Below are positions 1-8,529 of a stretch of 64,000 nucleotides of DNA, one piece after another. Every line of letters begins with the position of its first letter. Position 1 is the stretch's first letter. Location: the NCBI RefSeq assembly GCF_029222705.1, contig NZ_JARGZF010000001.1:988437-1052436 (forward strand). The letters run 5' to 3'. The position numbers and the translations under genes were made by a program. The stretch comes from Knoellia sp. p5-6-4. GTDB lineage: Bacteria; Actinomycetota; Actinomycetes; Actinomycetales; Dermatophilaceae. The notes under the pieces were generated by a model. The model made no database searches. It was given only the letters and a program-made list of their open reading frames with translations, and was not told where the DNA came from.

Positions 1-1698
1 GGCGCCTGACAGGCTCGCCGGCGGCAGCTCGAACCACCGCAGGTGGTCGAAGTCGTCGTTGACCGAGCCGTCCCCCTCGCACGGCGTCGCCGCGCGGAAG
101 ATGTCCTCGGCCTCGCGCAGGTAGTCCTGCAGCGCCGACTCGGGTGCGGTGTCGTGCTGGCGCGGGTAGGTCATCACGCCGTCGGCGTCGTAGCCGACCT
201 GGTGCAGGCGCAGCGGCGGCTCCACGGGACCCCGGCGGTGGTGCCAGCGGCCGCTGGCGGGGTCGAAGCGGTAGTCGCCGAGCAGGCGCCAGCCCTCCCG
301 GGCCACGAGCCGCACGGCCTCGACGACGTACTCGAAGACGGCGTCGGAGATGAAGTAGTTGAAGTTCACCCGCACCCAGCCGGGCTTGATGCCCTCGCAG
401 CCGTGGCCGATCTCGCGCTCGAACTCGTGGCTGCGGTCGATGTCGATGCCGAGCAGGTAGTGGCCGTAGGGGCCGGCGCACGAGCAGCCGCCGCGCGACT
501 GGATGCCGAAGAGGTCGTTGAGCACCGCCACGACGAAGTTGTGGTGCAGGAACCTGCCCCGCTCCCCCGGGGCACGCACCACGAAGGAGACGATCGAGAG
601 CCGGTCGGCGCCGAGGTTGCCGAGGATCTCGATGGCCGGCTCCTGCTGCCAGGCCTGCACGGCCCGGCGGAGGAAGTGGTCCTCGCGCTCTCGGATGGTC
701 TGGACGCCGACGGCCTGCTTGAGCTGGAAGACGAGGCCAGCGCGGATGGACTCGATGATGGCCGGCGTGCCGCCCTCCTCGCGGTGCGCCGGGTCGTCGA
801 GGTAGCGGTGCTCGTCCTTGTTGACGAAGGCGACGGTGCCGCCGCCGGGCACGTCGGGCACCCGGTTCGCGGTCAGCTCGCGGCGCACCACGAGCACACC
901 GGGGGTCGCGGGGCCGCCGATGAACTTGTGCGGGCTGAGGAACACCGCGTCCTTGTAGGCCGCGGGGCCGGCGCCCGGGGACCCGTACATCTCGATGTCC
1001 ACGTAGGGACCGGCCGCGGCGAAGTCCCAGAAGGACAGCGCGCCGTGGTCGTGCAGCAGGGTCGCGATGGCGTCGGTGTCGCTGACGATCCCTGTGACGT
1101 TGCTGGCCGCCGAGAAGGACCCGATCTTCAGGGGCCGCGCGGCGTGGCGCGTGAGCTCCTCGGCGAGGCGGTGGAGGTCGATGTGGCCGTCGGCGTCCTG
1201 CGGGATGACCACGACATCGGCGATCGACTCACGCCAGACGAGCTCGTTGCTGTGGTGCTCGTAGGGCCCGATGAAGACCACGGGCCGCTCGTGGGGGGCG
1301 ATGGACTCGGCGAAGTGGTAGCGGTCCTCGAGGTTGGACGGGACCCGCAGCCCGAGCATGCCGACCAGCTTGTCGATGGTCCCGGTGCAGCCCGACCCGG
1401 CGAACATGACGATGGTGTCGTCGTCGCCGCCCACCGCGTCGCGGATGATGCGCCGCGCGTCCTCGCGCAGCCGGGTCGTCTGCAGGCCGGTGCCCGAGCT
1501 CTCGGTGTGGGTGTTGGCGTAGCGCGGGAGGACCTCGTCGCGGATGAAGTCCTCGATGAAGGTCAGGGCGCGACCGGAGGCGGTGTAGTCGGCATACGTC
1601 ACGCGGCGCGGGCCGTAGGGCCCGAGCATGACCTGGTCGTCGCCGATGACCGAGTCCCGGATCCGGCGCAGGAGCGCGGGGTCGGCGGGGGTGCTCAC
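1..1698 (-). CDS. Class V-fold PLP-dependent aminotransferase, C-terminus cut by window edge
   Basis: About 566 codons are visible and the frame is still open at base 1, so the C-terminus is missing. The fold is that of class V PLP enzymes (cysteine desulfurase/SufS relatives). The motif SPHKFIGGPATPG near residue 255 carries the probable PLP-binding lysine, and an upstream HHSNELVWRE stretch fits the cofactor pocket. Around residue 400 a GGCSCAGPYGHYLLG loop sits where SufS-type enzymes hold their reactive cysteine, so cysteine desulfurase or lyase-like chemistry is possible. The start is GTG at 1698; an in-frame GTG at 1725 is an alternative. It is longer than ordinary SufS (about 410 residues). 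The neighbour at 1753 is divergent. The specific substrate is unknown. Confidence 0.85.
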   Translation of the reverse strand, partial: MSTPADPALLRRIRDSVIGDDQVMLGPYGPRRVTYADYTASGRALTFIEDFIRDEVLPRYANTHTESSGTGLQTTRLREDARRIIRDAVGGDDDTIVMFAGSGCTGTIDKLVGMLGLRVPSNLEDRYHFAESIAPHERPVVFIGPYEHHSNELVWRESIADVVVIPQDADGHIDLHRLAEELTRHAARPLKIGSFSAASNVTGIVSDTDAIATLLHDHGALSFWDFAAAGPYVDIEMYGSPGAGPAAYKDAVFLSPHKFIGGPATPGVLVVRRELTANRVPDVPGGGTVAFVNKDEHRYLDDPAHREEGGTPAIIESIRAGLVFQLKQAVGVQTIREREDHFLRRAVQAWQQEPAIEILGNLGADRLSIVSFVVRAPGERGRFLHHNFVVAVLNDLFGIQSRGGCSCAGPYGHYLLGIDIDRSHEFEREIGHGCEGIKPGWVRVNFNYFISDAVFEYVVEAVRLVAREGWRLLGDYRFDPASGRWHHRRGPVEPPLRLHQVGYDADGVMTYPRQHDTAPESALQDYLREAEDIFRAATPCEGDGSVNDDFDHLRWFELPPASLSGA

Positions 1699-1752
1699 GA
1701 CACGGTCGGCCCGGTGCTGTCCCACGCCCTCACTATAGGAATGATGGGGCCC

Positions 1753-2565
1753 ATGACAGGCCAGACCCCGCAGACCCAGCCGCCCGTCCTGCTCGAGACC
1801 TCGCCGGAGGGCGTGGCCACGGTGCGGCTCAACCGCCCGGACGCGATGAACGCCCTTGACGTCGAGACCAAGGAGCTGCTGCTGCAGACCCTGCGGCAGG
1901 TGGCCGAGGACCCGGCGGTGCGGTGCGTGGTGCTGACCGGCACCGGCCGTGCCTTCTGCGTCGGGCAGGACCTGCGCGAGCACGTCGAGCTGCTGCAGTC
2001 GGCCGACCAGGCGCTGTTCGCGACCGTCGCCGAGCACTACAACCCGATCGTCGAGCTGCTCGTCACCATGGAGAAGCCGGTCGTCGCGGCCGTCAACGGC
2101 GTCGCGGCCGGCGCGGGCGCCTCGTTCGCGTTCGCCGCCGACTTCCGGGTTATGGTCGACACCGGCGGCATCAACCTGGCGTTCGCCGGCATCGCGCTCT
2201 CGTGCGACAGCGGGTCGTCGTGGACCCTGCCGCGGCTGGTCGGGCCCGCCCGGGCCAAGGAGCTGCTGCTCCTGCCGCGCACCATCCCCGCGCAGGAGTG
2301 CCTCGACCTCGGGCTGGTCACCACGGTCGTGCCCGCCGACGGGTTCGACGCCGCGGTCGAGGAGCTCACCTCGACGCTGGCGGCCGGGCCGACGATGGCC
2401 TACGGGTGCATCCGCAACGCGGTCGCCTACAGCGCCGGCCACCCCCTGGGCGAGTCCCTGGCCCGGGAGGGCGAGTACATGGCGCGCACCGGCGAGAGCG
2501 CCGACCACAAGGCCGCTGTGGACGCGTTCCTGGCCAAGGCGAAGCCCGTCTTCACCGGCGCCTGA
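1753..2565 (+). CDS. Enoyl-CoA hydratase/isomerase family protein (PaaG-like)
   Basis: Crotonase-fold protein of 270 residues, expected to hydrate or isomerise an enoyl-CoA in the cytoplasm. The oxyanion-hole segments are visible: AFCVGQD at residues 67-73 and NGVAAGAG at 115-122. The following active-site stretch reads CDSGSSWTLPRLVG (151-164), with Asp where true hydratases have Glu. That pattern is known from PaaG-type isomerases of phenylacetate degradation, but no other paa genes are nearby. The ATG at 1753 is preceded by GGGG; in-frame ATGs at 1741 and 1744 are possible. It is divergent from the class V enzyme and appears monocistronic. A far longer open frame running back to base 43 is antisense coding noise. 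Confidence 0.85.
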   Translation: MTGQTPQTQPPVLLETSPEGVATVRLNRPDAMNALDVETKELLLQTLRQVAEDPAVRCVVLTGTGRAFCVGQDLREHVELLQSADQALFATVAEHYNPIVELLVTMEKPVVAAVNGVAAGAGASFAFAADFRVMVDTGGINLAFAGIALSCDSGSSWTLPRLVGPARAKELLLLPRTIPAQECLDLGLVTTVVPADGFDAAVEELTSTLAAGPTMAYGCIRNAVAYSAGHPLGESLAREGEYMARTGESADHKAAVDAFLAKAKPVFTGA

Positions 2566-2577
2566 GGGCACGACCAG

Positions 2578-3837
2578 TCACGGCGGGGCGGCGTCCCACG
2601 GGGTGAAGGTGAGCAGCGCCGCGGTGAACCAGAAGACGCCCACCCCCAGCGCGAGCACGACCACCGCGACCCGGCGCCGCCAGTGCGGCACGACGGCGGC
2701 GCCGGTGGAGGTGCGCATCGCCACGCTGGCGACCAGCGCCGCGAGCGGGAAGTCGAGCAGGAGGAAGCGCCACATGCTCGTGATGGGGCGCACCACCGCC
2801 ATGAGGTAGAGCGGGTAGGCCAGCGCCCAGGCCCGCAGCTCGATGGCGAGCCAGCGGCCGTGCCTCCCGAGCACCAGCGCGACGTAGGTCGCGACCAGGG
2901 CGAGCAGGACCACCACGCCGAAGACGCCGCGCTCACCCCAGGCCCAGCTCACCCACAGCACGAAGGGCCCCCGGTCGGGCTGCTGGCCCCAGGCCGCCTG
3001 CACGTCGAAGAAGGCCCGGGGCAGGCCGCTGGCCACCCCCACCAGCACCGGCCAGGCGACGGCCGAGGCGGCGGTGGCGGCCAGCATGACCGCGGCGCTC
3101 CCCCGCTGTCCGCGCAACGGGACCATCCCTGCCGCACGGTCCTCGCGCCAACGGATCACCAGGTGGGCCAGGGCCGCGCAGGCGAGGGCGGGCGCCACCC
3201 CCCGGGTGAAGCCCAGGGCGAGCGCCACCACGCCCACCCAGACGTACTGCCGGCGCATGAGCAGCAGCAGGGCAGCGGCCACCAGCACGCAGGCGAGGGC
3301 CTCGGTGTACGGCATGAGCAGGATGCCGGTGGCCGGGTAGAGGCACCACAGCGCCGCCGCGACCAGGGCGAGCCGCTCTCGGGCAGGCTGCGGAGCGGCG
3401 TGGAGCGCGAAGCGGAAGGCCTGCCAGACCAGCAGCACGGCCACCGCGCCGAGCGCCACGTTCAGCGCGACGGCCGCGGCGGTGAAGGGGAGGCCGGTCT
3501 GCATGAGCCCGCGCACCAGCAGGGGGAAGCCGGGGTAGAAGGCCCACGCGCTGTAGGTCAGCAGCCCGGTGTCGGGGTCGGCCGGCAGCGGCAGCGGGTA
3601 TCCCCCCTCGGCGATCCGCCGGTACCAGACGCCGTCCCAGAGGCCGAGGATGTCGCCGACCGAGGGGTCGAGGTGGCCCACACCCGCCGGCGTCTGGAAC
3701 CACGCGGCGGCCACCTGCATCGCGACGAGGGCGAGCACCCGGGTCGCCGCGTACCAGGCCATGAGGGTGAGCACGGGGCGGCGCAGCGCCCGGCCGGCGA
3801 GCTCGCTGCGCCGCTCGGCGGTCAGGAGGGTGGCCAT
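2578..3837 (-). CDS. GT-C mannosyltransferase-like integral membrane protein (PIG-V type), copy 1
   Basis: Multi-pass membrane protein of 419 residues with about ten hydrophobic segments. The motif WDGVWYRRIAEGGYP (residues 67-81), followed by AWAFYPGFPLL, is typical of actinobacterial PIG-V-like glycosyltransferases, which use a polyprenyl-phosphate sugar on the outer face of the membrane. The ATG at 3837 shares one base with the stop of the next gene upstream (TGATG), so the two are probably translationally coupled. The neighbouring gene is a paralogue. It is the last gene of a five-gene overlapping operon. Donor and acceptor cannot be read from the sequence; a role in cell-envelope glycan assembly is inference. 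Confidence 0.75.
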   Translation of the reverse strand: MATLLTAERRSELAGRALRRPVLTLMAWYAATRVLALVAMQVAAAWFQTPAGVGHLDPSVGDILGLWDGVWYRRIAEGGYPLPLPADPDTGLLTYSAWAFYPGFPLLVRGLMQTGLPFTAAAVALNVALGAVAVLLVWQAFRFALHAAPQPARERLALVAAALWCLYPATGILLMPYTEALACVLVAAALLLLMRRQYVWVGVVALALGFTRGVAPALACAALAHLVIRWREDRAAGMVPLRGQRGSAAVMLAATAASAVAWPVLVGVASGLPRAFFDVQAAWGQQPDRGPFVLWVSWAWGERGVFGVVVLLALVATYVALVLGRHGRWLAIELRAWALAYPLYLMAVVRPITSMWRFLLLDFPLAALVASVAMRTSTGAAVVPHWRRRVAVVVLALGVGVFWFTAALLTFTPWDAAPP

Positions 3838-5030
3838 CACGGCGGGTAGTCCGACGGCGGCACGAACACCAGCAGCTCGGTGATCCAGACGGCCTGCCCG
3901 ATGACGCCGAGCACGACGAGGGTCCCGGCCCGCCACGACAGGAACCGCGGCGACCGGGCCACCCAGCCCCCTCCGAGCATGACGACGAGCAGCGGGAAGA
4001 GCGGCAGCAGGTAGCGGAAGATGCTGGTGAAGGGGTCGAGCACGAGGGCGAGGTATGCCGGGTAGGCCAGGCACCAGGTCCGCAGCTCCGGTCCCAGCGC
4101 GCGGGCCCAGGGGCCCAGCACCATGACCACCAGCGTGGTGACGGTGAGGGCGAGGGCGACCGGGCCGTAGGTGTCGGCCAGGTCGAACTCACGAAAGACC
4201 CACTCCGACATCCACAGCCACGGCTTGAGCGGGACGATCTCGCCCCCGGCCCGCCACGCCGCCATCGTGTCGGTGTAGGCGGTGGGTGAGCCCGTCACCG
4301 CCCAGGCGATCGTCGGCCAGGTGAGCCCCGAGACGCCGCATGCCACGAGCGCCGCCGCCCCGGCGGCATACTCACCAGGGGTGATGCGGCGGGCGCGCCG
4401 GGCCCGCCAGCGCAGGGCCAGCGCCACGACCACCACCGCTCCCGCGGGCAGGGCGATCGGACGGGTGACGCCGAGCACCAGGACGAGCGCGGCGGCCGCG
4501 ACCCACCGCTCGCGCATCACCGCCCACAGGAACCCGCACAGCACGAGCATCGCGAGCGACTCGGTGTAGGCCAGCTGCAGGGAGACCGAGGCCGGGTAGG
4601 CGGCCCACACCGCGACGGCGGCCAGCGCCACCCGGGGGTGCACCCGGTCTGCGAGCAGCCCGGCCATCAGCACGGCGGCACCGAGGCCGCAGAGCAGGGC
4701 GAGGCTGGAGGCGACCACCGGGAACGACATCCCGGTCACGCCCATCACCCCCCGGGCGAGGAGGGGGAACAGCGGGTAGAAGGCCCACGCGTTCTGCGAG
4801 GGCGTGCCGCTCTCTGGGTGCAGCGGCAGCTCGCGGGGGTAGCCCTGCTCGGCCACCGTGCGGTACCAGCTGCCGTCCCACAGCACGGTCAGGTCGAAGT
4901 AGTCGACCGTCGGCCCCGTCCACGACAGCACCGGCACCTGCCGGTCCACCGCGAGGAGGAGCATCACCGCGGTGACGGCACGCAGCAGCAGGTAGACGCC
5001 CGCCGCGCGCAGGGCGAGGGAACGGGTCAC
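3837..5030 (-). CDS. GT-C mannosyltransferase-like integral membrane protein (PIG-V type), copy 2
   Basis: Integral membrane protein of 397 residues with the same architecture as its downstream neighbour: an N-terminal hydrophobic segment, WDGSWYRTVAEQGYP at residues 51-65, then AWAFYPLFPLL, then repeated membrane segments and a C-terminal stretch ending in YPP. The acidic residue of the WDG motif is the expected catalytic or metal-binding position in GT-C enzymes. The GTG start at 5030 overlaps the stop of the DNA glycosylase gene by four bases (GTGA), which fixes the start. The pair looks like an old tandem duplication. The family role is a dolichol- or polyprenyl-phosphate-sugar-dependent transferase; the exact substrate is unknown. 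Confidence 0.75.
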   Translation of the reverse strand: MTRSLALRAAGVYLLLRAVTAVMLLLAVDRQVPVLSWTGPTVDYFDLTVLWDGSWYRTVAEQGYPRELPLHPESGTPSQNAWAFYPLFPLLARGVMGVTGMSFPVVASSLALLCGLGAAVLMAGLLADRVHPRVALAAVAVWAAYPASVSLQLAYTESLAMLVLCGFLWAVMRERWVAAAALVLVLGVTRPIALPAGAVVVVALALRWRARRARRITPGEYAAGAAALVACGVSGLTWPTIAWAVTGSPTAYTDTMAAWRAGGEIVPLKPWLWMSEWVFREFDLADTYGPVALALTVTTLVVMVLGPWARALGPELRTWCLAYPAYLALVLDPFTSIFRYLLPLFPLLVVMLGGGWVARSPRFLSWRAGTLVVLGVIGQAVWITELLVFVPPSDYPP

Positions 5031-5605
5031 CGGGCACCAGCCCGGTGGCACCCCTCGAGGTGGTCGTCCACGACCCCGCAGGCCTGCATCGCGGCATACA
5101 TCGTCGTGGGCCCGACGAAGACGAACCCGGCCCGCTTGAGCGCCCGCGCGAGCGCCACCGACTCCGGCGACGTGGCGGGCACCTCGTCCGGACCGGCGGG
5201 GCGCCCCCGGCCGGTCGGGGCGAACGACCAGAAGAGCGCGTCGAGGCCCCCGTGCTCGCGCAGCCCGACCACCGCTCGCGCGTTGGTGACCGCCGCGTCG
5301 ATCTTCAGGCGGTTGCGCACGATCGAGGCGTCGGCCATGAGGCGCGCCCGGTCGGCGTCGTCGAAGGCGGCCACGCGCTCCGGGTCGAAGCCGGCGAAGG
5401 CGTTCCGGAAGGCCTCCCGCTTGCGCAGGATGGTCAGCCACGACAGGCCGGACTGGAACGCCTCCAGGGTGAGCCGCTCGTAGAGCGCCTGCTCGCCGCG
5501 CACGGGGACGCCCCACTCGGTGTCGTGGTAGGCCAGGTAGTCAGGGGCGGCTCCCGCCCACGCGCACCGGGCGAGGCCGTCCTCGCCCACCACCAGGCCG
5601 CTCAT
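5027..5605 (-). CDS. tag: DNA-3-methyladenine glycosylase I
   Basis: Tag family enzyme of 192 residues that excises 3-methyladenine from alkylated DNA in base-excision repair. The N-terminus has the zinc-ligand Cys14 in RCAWAG and the YHDTEWGVP motif (residues 26-34); the C-terminus has DHLEGCH, the second zinc pair. The FQSGLSW stretch matches the helix-hairpin-helix region of the family. Length is normal for Tag. The ATG at 5605 overlaps the upstream SRPBCC stop (ATGA), and its own stop overlaps the downstream membrane protein start. It is unusual to find it inside an operon with envelope-type genes. Confidence 0.93.
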   Translation of the reverse strand: MSGLVVGEDGLARCAWAGAAPDYLAYHDTEWGVPVRGEQALYERLTLEAFQSGLSWLTILRKREAFRNAFAGFDPERVAAFDDADRARLMADASIVRNRLKIDAAVTNARAVVGLREHGGLDALFWSFAPTGRGRPAGPDEVPATSPESVALARALKRAGFVFVGPTTMYAAMQACGVVDDHLEGCHRAGAR

Positions 5606-6072
5606 GCGCCGGCCCGGGCGGCGCGTCGCGCGGCCTCGCGCAGCATCGCGTCGAGGGCCGAGCCGAACATGGCCCGGGCAGCCCGGTCGACCAGCGGCTG
5701 GCTGAGCCGGCGCACCGGCCGCGGGCGCAGCGAGATGTCCTCGGCCCAGGTGACCCTGGCACCCCCACCGGGGGCAGGCTCGACGCGCACGTCGGCCCAG
5801 CCGTCGAGCACCCGGCCCACCTTGAGCATCGAGAAGCGGCCCCGGCCCTGCTCCGCCGGCGGCTCCCAACGGGTCAGCACCATGACGTCGGCGAAGCCGA
5901 GGGGGCCGATGCCGCTGATGCCGGCCCACCCCCAGCCCACGCGGGGCTCACCCGGGTCGACGCGCATGGTCGTCATCGGGATCCACCTCTGATGGCCCGC
6001 GAAGTCGGTCAGCACGTCCCAGACCTCGACGGGGCCGGCCGGGCACGTGCGGTGGAGGGTGAAGGCGGTCAT
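5602..6072 (-). CDS. SRPBCC family protein
   Basis: A 156-residue START/Bet v1-like (SRPBCC) hydrophobic-ligand-binding fold. It opens with MTAFTLHRTCPAGPVEVWDVLTDF, typical of the polyketide-cyclase/dehydrase branch, and continues with alternating beta strands (RWIPMTTM, GRFSMLKV, ARVTWAEDI) and a long C-terminal helix rich in Arg and Ala. No catalytic residue is evident, so lipid or ligand binding is more likely than catalysis. The ATG at 6072 overlaps the DivIVA-like gene stop by four bases, and the stop overlaps the start of tag. Ligand unknown. Confidence 0.8.
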   Translation of the reverse strand: MTAFTLHRTCPAGPVEVWDVLTDFAGHQRWIPMTTMRVDPGEPRVGWGWAGISGIGPLGFADVMVLTRWEPPAEQGRGRFSMLKVGRVLDGWADVRVEPAPGGGARVTWAEDISLRPRPVRRLSQPLVDRAARAMFGSALDAMLREAARRAARAGA

Positions 6073-6503
6073 CGGCCGGCGTCGCGCTCCGGCGTCGGCT
6101 CCCACTCCGGCTCCGGCTCCGGCACCGGCAGCGTCTCGGGCTCCGGCACCGTCTCGGGCTCCGGCACCGTCTCGGCCTCCGGCACCGTCTCGGCCTCCGG
6201 GTGCCGCACCGCCGGTGGGGCGGCAGTGGCGGGACGCAGGGACGCGAGCTCCCGCTCCTGCTCGGCGATCCGCTCCTGCAGGGTGTCGAGCACCCGGTCG
6301 ACCTGGTCCATGCGGTAGCCGCGCAGGGCGGTGTCGAAGTGCACGTCGGAGATGCTCCGGGCCGTGAAGCCGTCCGAGAGCCCGACATCGGGCTGGGAGC
6401 GGACCGGCTCGGCGAGCGGGTCGTAGCCGATGCGGCCGGCCAGCATGCCTGCGAACACGCCGACGAGCAGCACGGCGACGACAGTGAGGAGCACCCAGAT
6501 CAC
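6069..6503 (-). CDS. DivIVA-domain membrane-anchored protein with Pro-Glu repeat tail
   Basis: A 144-residue protein with three parts: an N-terminal transmembrane helix (about residues 2-23), a short DivIVA-type segment (FDTALRGYRMDQVDRVLDTLQ, about 57-77) leading into a coiled coil, and an acidic low-complexity tail made of PEAETV/PEPETV hexapeptides. DivIVA domains sense membrane curvature and organise polar growth or septation in actinobacteria; this small anchored version may mark cell poles or septa. The start is GTG at 6503. First gene of the overlapping operon that runs to 2578. The tail is encoded by an 18-bp tandem repeat and may vary in length between strains. Confidence 0.8.
   Translation of the reverse strand: MIWVLLTVVAVLLVGVFAGMLAGRIGYDPLAEPVRSQPDVGLSDGFTARSISDVHFDTALRGYRMDQVDRVLDTLQERIAEQERELASLRPATAAPPAVRHPEAETVPEAETVPEPETVPEPETLPVPEPEPEWEPTPERDAGR
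6118..6200 (-). repeat. 18-bp tandem repeat coding PExETV hexapeptides
   Basis: About four near-perfect units of the 18-mer ggctccggcaccgtctcg (plus-strand reading) lie inside the DivIVA-like gene. They encode PEPETV or PEAETV, followed by a degenerate PVPEPEPE stretch. The period is a multiple of three, so unit gain or loss keeps the frame. It is coding sequence and has no spacers, so it is not a CRISPR. Confidence 0.85.
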
Positions 6504-6579
6504 GGCCTGATCGTCGCATGTCGCGGCGCTCGCGACACATCCACCCGCCGGGGGCGGCCGGCCCCGCTGGGGCCGGGTC

Positions 6580-7368
6580 TCACTCCGGGCGCTTCGGCGC
6601 CACGTTCGGGTCGGACTCGATGATGATGCGCACGGCCTCGTCGACGTCGTCGGTGAGCTGGAGCAGCCCGAGGTCCTCGCCGTTGATCATGCCGTGGTCG
6701 GCGAGCGTCCCCTTCAGCCAGTCGAGCAGGCCGCCCCAGTAGTCGGAGCCGAGCAGCACGAGGGGGAAGGAGGTCACCTTCTGCGTCTGCACCAGGGTCA
6801 GCGCCTCGAACAGCTCGTCGAGGGTGCCGAACCCGCCGGGCAGCACGATGAAGCCCTGCGCGTACTTGACGAACATCGTCTTGCGGGCGAAGAAGTAGCG
6901 GAAGTTCACGCCGAGGTCGACATACGGGTTGAGGCCCGCCTCGAACGGCAGCTCGATGCCCAGCCCCACCGAGGCGCCCCCGGCCTCGAGGGCACCCCGG
7001 TTCGCCGCCTCCATGGCGCCGGGACCGCCGCCGGTGATCACGGCATACCCGGCCCTGGCGAGCGCTCGGCCGACCTCGCGGCCGAGGGCGTAGTGCGGGC
7101 TGTCGACCTTGGTGCGCGCCGAGCCGAAGACGCTGACCGCGGGCCCGAGCTCGGCGAGCGCGCCGAAGCCCTCGACGAACTCGCTCTGGATCCGCATGAC
7201 CCGCCAGGGGTCGGTGTGGACCCAGTCGGCGCGGCCCTTGTTGTCGAGCAGCCGCTGGTCGGTCGTCGTGCCGGGCAGGCGCGACCGGCGCAGCGTCACC
7301 GGGCCGGTGTGGTACTCCCACTCCTCGCGGTGCGAACTGCCCTGCGGTCCGCTCTCCGTGTCGGTCAT
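6580..7368 (-). CDS. LOG family (TIGR00730) Rossmann-fold protein, cytokinin-activating type
   Basis: A 262-residue member of the family first named lysine decarboxylase-like and now known as LOG: nucleoside 5'-monophosphate phosphoribohydrolase. The two signature motifs are present: GGGPGAMEAAN at residues 113-123 and PGGFGTLDE at 177-185, the latter contributing the catalytic Glu. It has a longer N-terminus (about 60 residues) than plant LOG, as is common in actinobacteria. The ATG at 7368 lies shortly downstream of the end of dapE (7378), so the two may be co-transcribed. The bacterial substrate is probably AMP or a modified nucleotide; the physiological role is uncertain. Confidence 0.88.
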   Translation of the reverse strand: MTDTESGPQGSSHREEWEYHTGPVTLRRSRLPGTTTDQRLLDNKGRADWVHTDPWRVMRIQSEFVEGFGALAELGPAVSVFGSARTKVDSPHYALGREVGRALARAGYAVITGGGPGAMEAANRGALEAGGASVGLGIELPFEAGLNPYVDLGVNFRYFFARKTMFVKYAQGFIVLPGGFGTLDELFEALTLVQTQKVTSFPLVLLGSDYWGGLLDWLKGTLADHGMINGEDLGLLQLTDDVDEAVRIIIESDPNVAPKRPE

Positions 7369-7377
7369 GCCGGCAAC

Positions 7378-8466
7378 CTACGCCAGCCAGCGCAGCAGCG
7401 CGGCTTCGGCGGCCACGAGCTGGGCCACCGGGCAACGCTCGTCGTCGTGGTGGGCGAGGTTGGGGTCGCCCGGGCCGAAGTTGACCGCGGGGATGCCGAG
7501 GGCGGCGAAGCGGGCCACGTCGGTCCAGCCCTCCTTGGCCAGGACCGGCACCCCGAGCGCCTCGACGAACGCCTTCGCCGCAGGCAGGTCGAGCCCCGGG
7601 CGGGCCCCTCCGGCGTTGTCGACGACCTCCACCTCGAAGCCGTCGAAGAGCTCCCGGACGTGGGCGGCTGCCTCGGCCTCGGACAGGTCGGGCGCGTAGC
7701 GGTAGTTCACCGTCACGACGCACTCGTCGGGGATGACGTTGCCCGCGATGCCGCCGCTGATGCCGGTGGCGTTGAGGGCCTCGCGGTACTCCAGCCCGTC
7801 GACGGTGACCCTGCGGGGCTCGTATGCCGTGAGCCGGCCGATGATCTGCCCCGCGTCGTGGATCGCGTTGCGCCCCTTCCACGGACGGGCCGAGTGCGCG
7901 GCGACGCCGCGGGTGGTGACCAGCGCCCGCAGCGTGCCCTTGCAGCCACCCTCGACCTGGACCGCGGTGGGCTCGAGCAGGACGGCGAAGTCGGCCTCGA
8001 GGAGGTCGGGGCGGGACTGCTGGATGAGCCGCAGGCCGTTGTACTGGCTGTCGACCTCCTCGCCCTCGTAGAAGACGAACGTCAGGTCGTGCGCGGGCTC
8101 GCGCACCTCGGCGGCGACCTTGAGCTGGACGGCCACGCCGCCCTTCATGTCGACGGTGCCGCGCCCCACGAGGTCGTCGCCCTCCCGTCGCGTCGGCAGG
8201 TTCACCGGGTCCTTGGTCAGCGGCACGGTGTCAATGTGTCCGGCGAGGACGACGCGCTGGGGACGCCCGAGTGACGTGCGGGCGACCACGGAGTTGCCGA
8301 TGCGGGTGACCTCGAGGTGCGCCAGCGGGCCCAGTGCCGCCTCGATCGCGTCGCAGATGGTCGCCTCGTTGTGGCTGACCGACTCGGTGTCGCACAGGGC
8401 GGCCGTCAGGGTCGTGACGTCGGCCGAGAGGTCGAGGGTGGGCACGGTGGCGGGCGCTGCGCTCAT
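7378..8466 (-). CDS. dapE: Succinyl-diaminopimelate desuccinylase
   Basis: M20-family metallohydrolase of 362 residues that converts N-succinyl-LL-diaminopimelate to LL-diaminopimelate in the lysine/peptidoglycan pathway. Metal-ligand and catalytic motifs are in place: GHIDTVP with His77 and Asp79, GTVDMKGG with bridging Asp106, and YEGEE with the general-base Glu around 135-136. A dimerisation domain follows ([12 protein letters not shown]). It is divergent from dapD over a 63-bp gap and dapC lies 3.4 kb away, so three dap genes cluster loosely here. The ATG at 8466 sits seven bases from a -10-like TAGGCT, which suggests a leaderless transcript. Confidence 0.95.
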   Translation of the reverse strand: MSAAPATVPTLDLSADVTTLTAALCDTESVSHNEATICDAIEAALGPLAHLEVTRIGNSVVARTSLGRPQRVVLAGHIDTVPLTKDPVNLPTRREGDDLVGRGTVDMKGGVAVQLKVAAEVREPAHDLTFVFYEGEEVDSQYNGLRLIQQSRPDLLEADFAVLLEPTAVQVEGGCKGTLRALVTTRGVAAHSARPWKGRNAIHDAGQIIGRLTAYEPRRVTVDGLEYREALNATGISGGIAGNVIPDECVVTVNYRYAPDLSEAEAAAHVRELFDGFEVEVVDNAGGARPGLDLPAAKAFVEALGVPVLAKEGWTDVARFAALGIPAVNFGPGDPNLAHHDDERCPVAQLVAAEAALLRWLA

Positions 8467-8529
8467 GGGCGCCAGCCTAGCCAGCGCCGGTGCACCGTCC
8501 GCCCATCCGACTCGCCTACGCTGTCCCGC
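8467..8529. promoter_or_regulatory. Divergent dapE/dapD promoter region
   Basis: Only 63 bases separate the two start codons. On the plus strand TACGCT (8517-8522) lies seven bases before the dapD ATG. On the minus strand TAGGCT (8474-8479) lies seven bases before the dapE ATG. Both fit the actinobacterial -10 consensus TANNNT placed for leaderless transcripts; no Shine-Dalgarno sequence is seen for either gene. Confidence 0.5.

Noticed and set aside
43-1740. A continuous plus-strand frame that would extend the enoyl-CoA hydratase by about 565 residues
   Set aside because: It is antisense to the class V aminotransferase and rich in Val, Ala, Arg and His as GC-rich shadows are; family similarity starts only at 1753.
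6118-6200. Short regular repeats resembling a CRISPR
   Set aside because: Units are 18 bp with no spacers and lie in frame within a gene.
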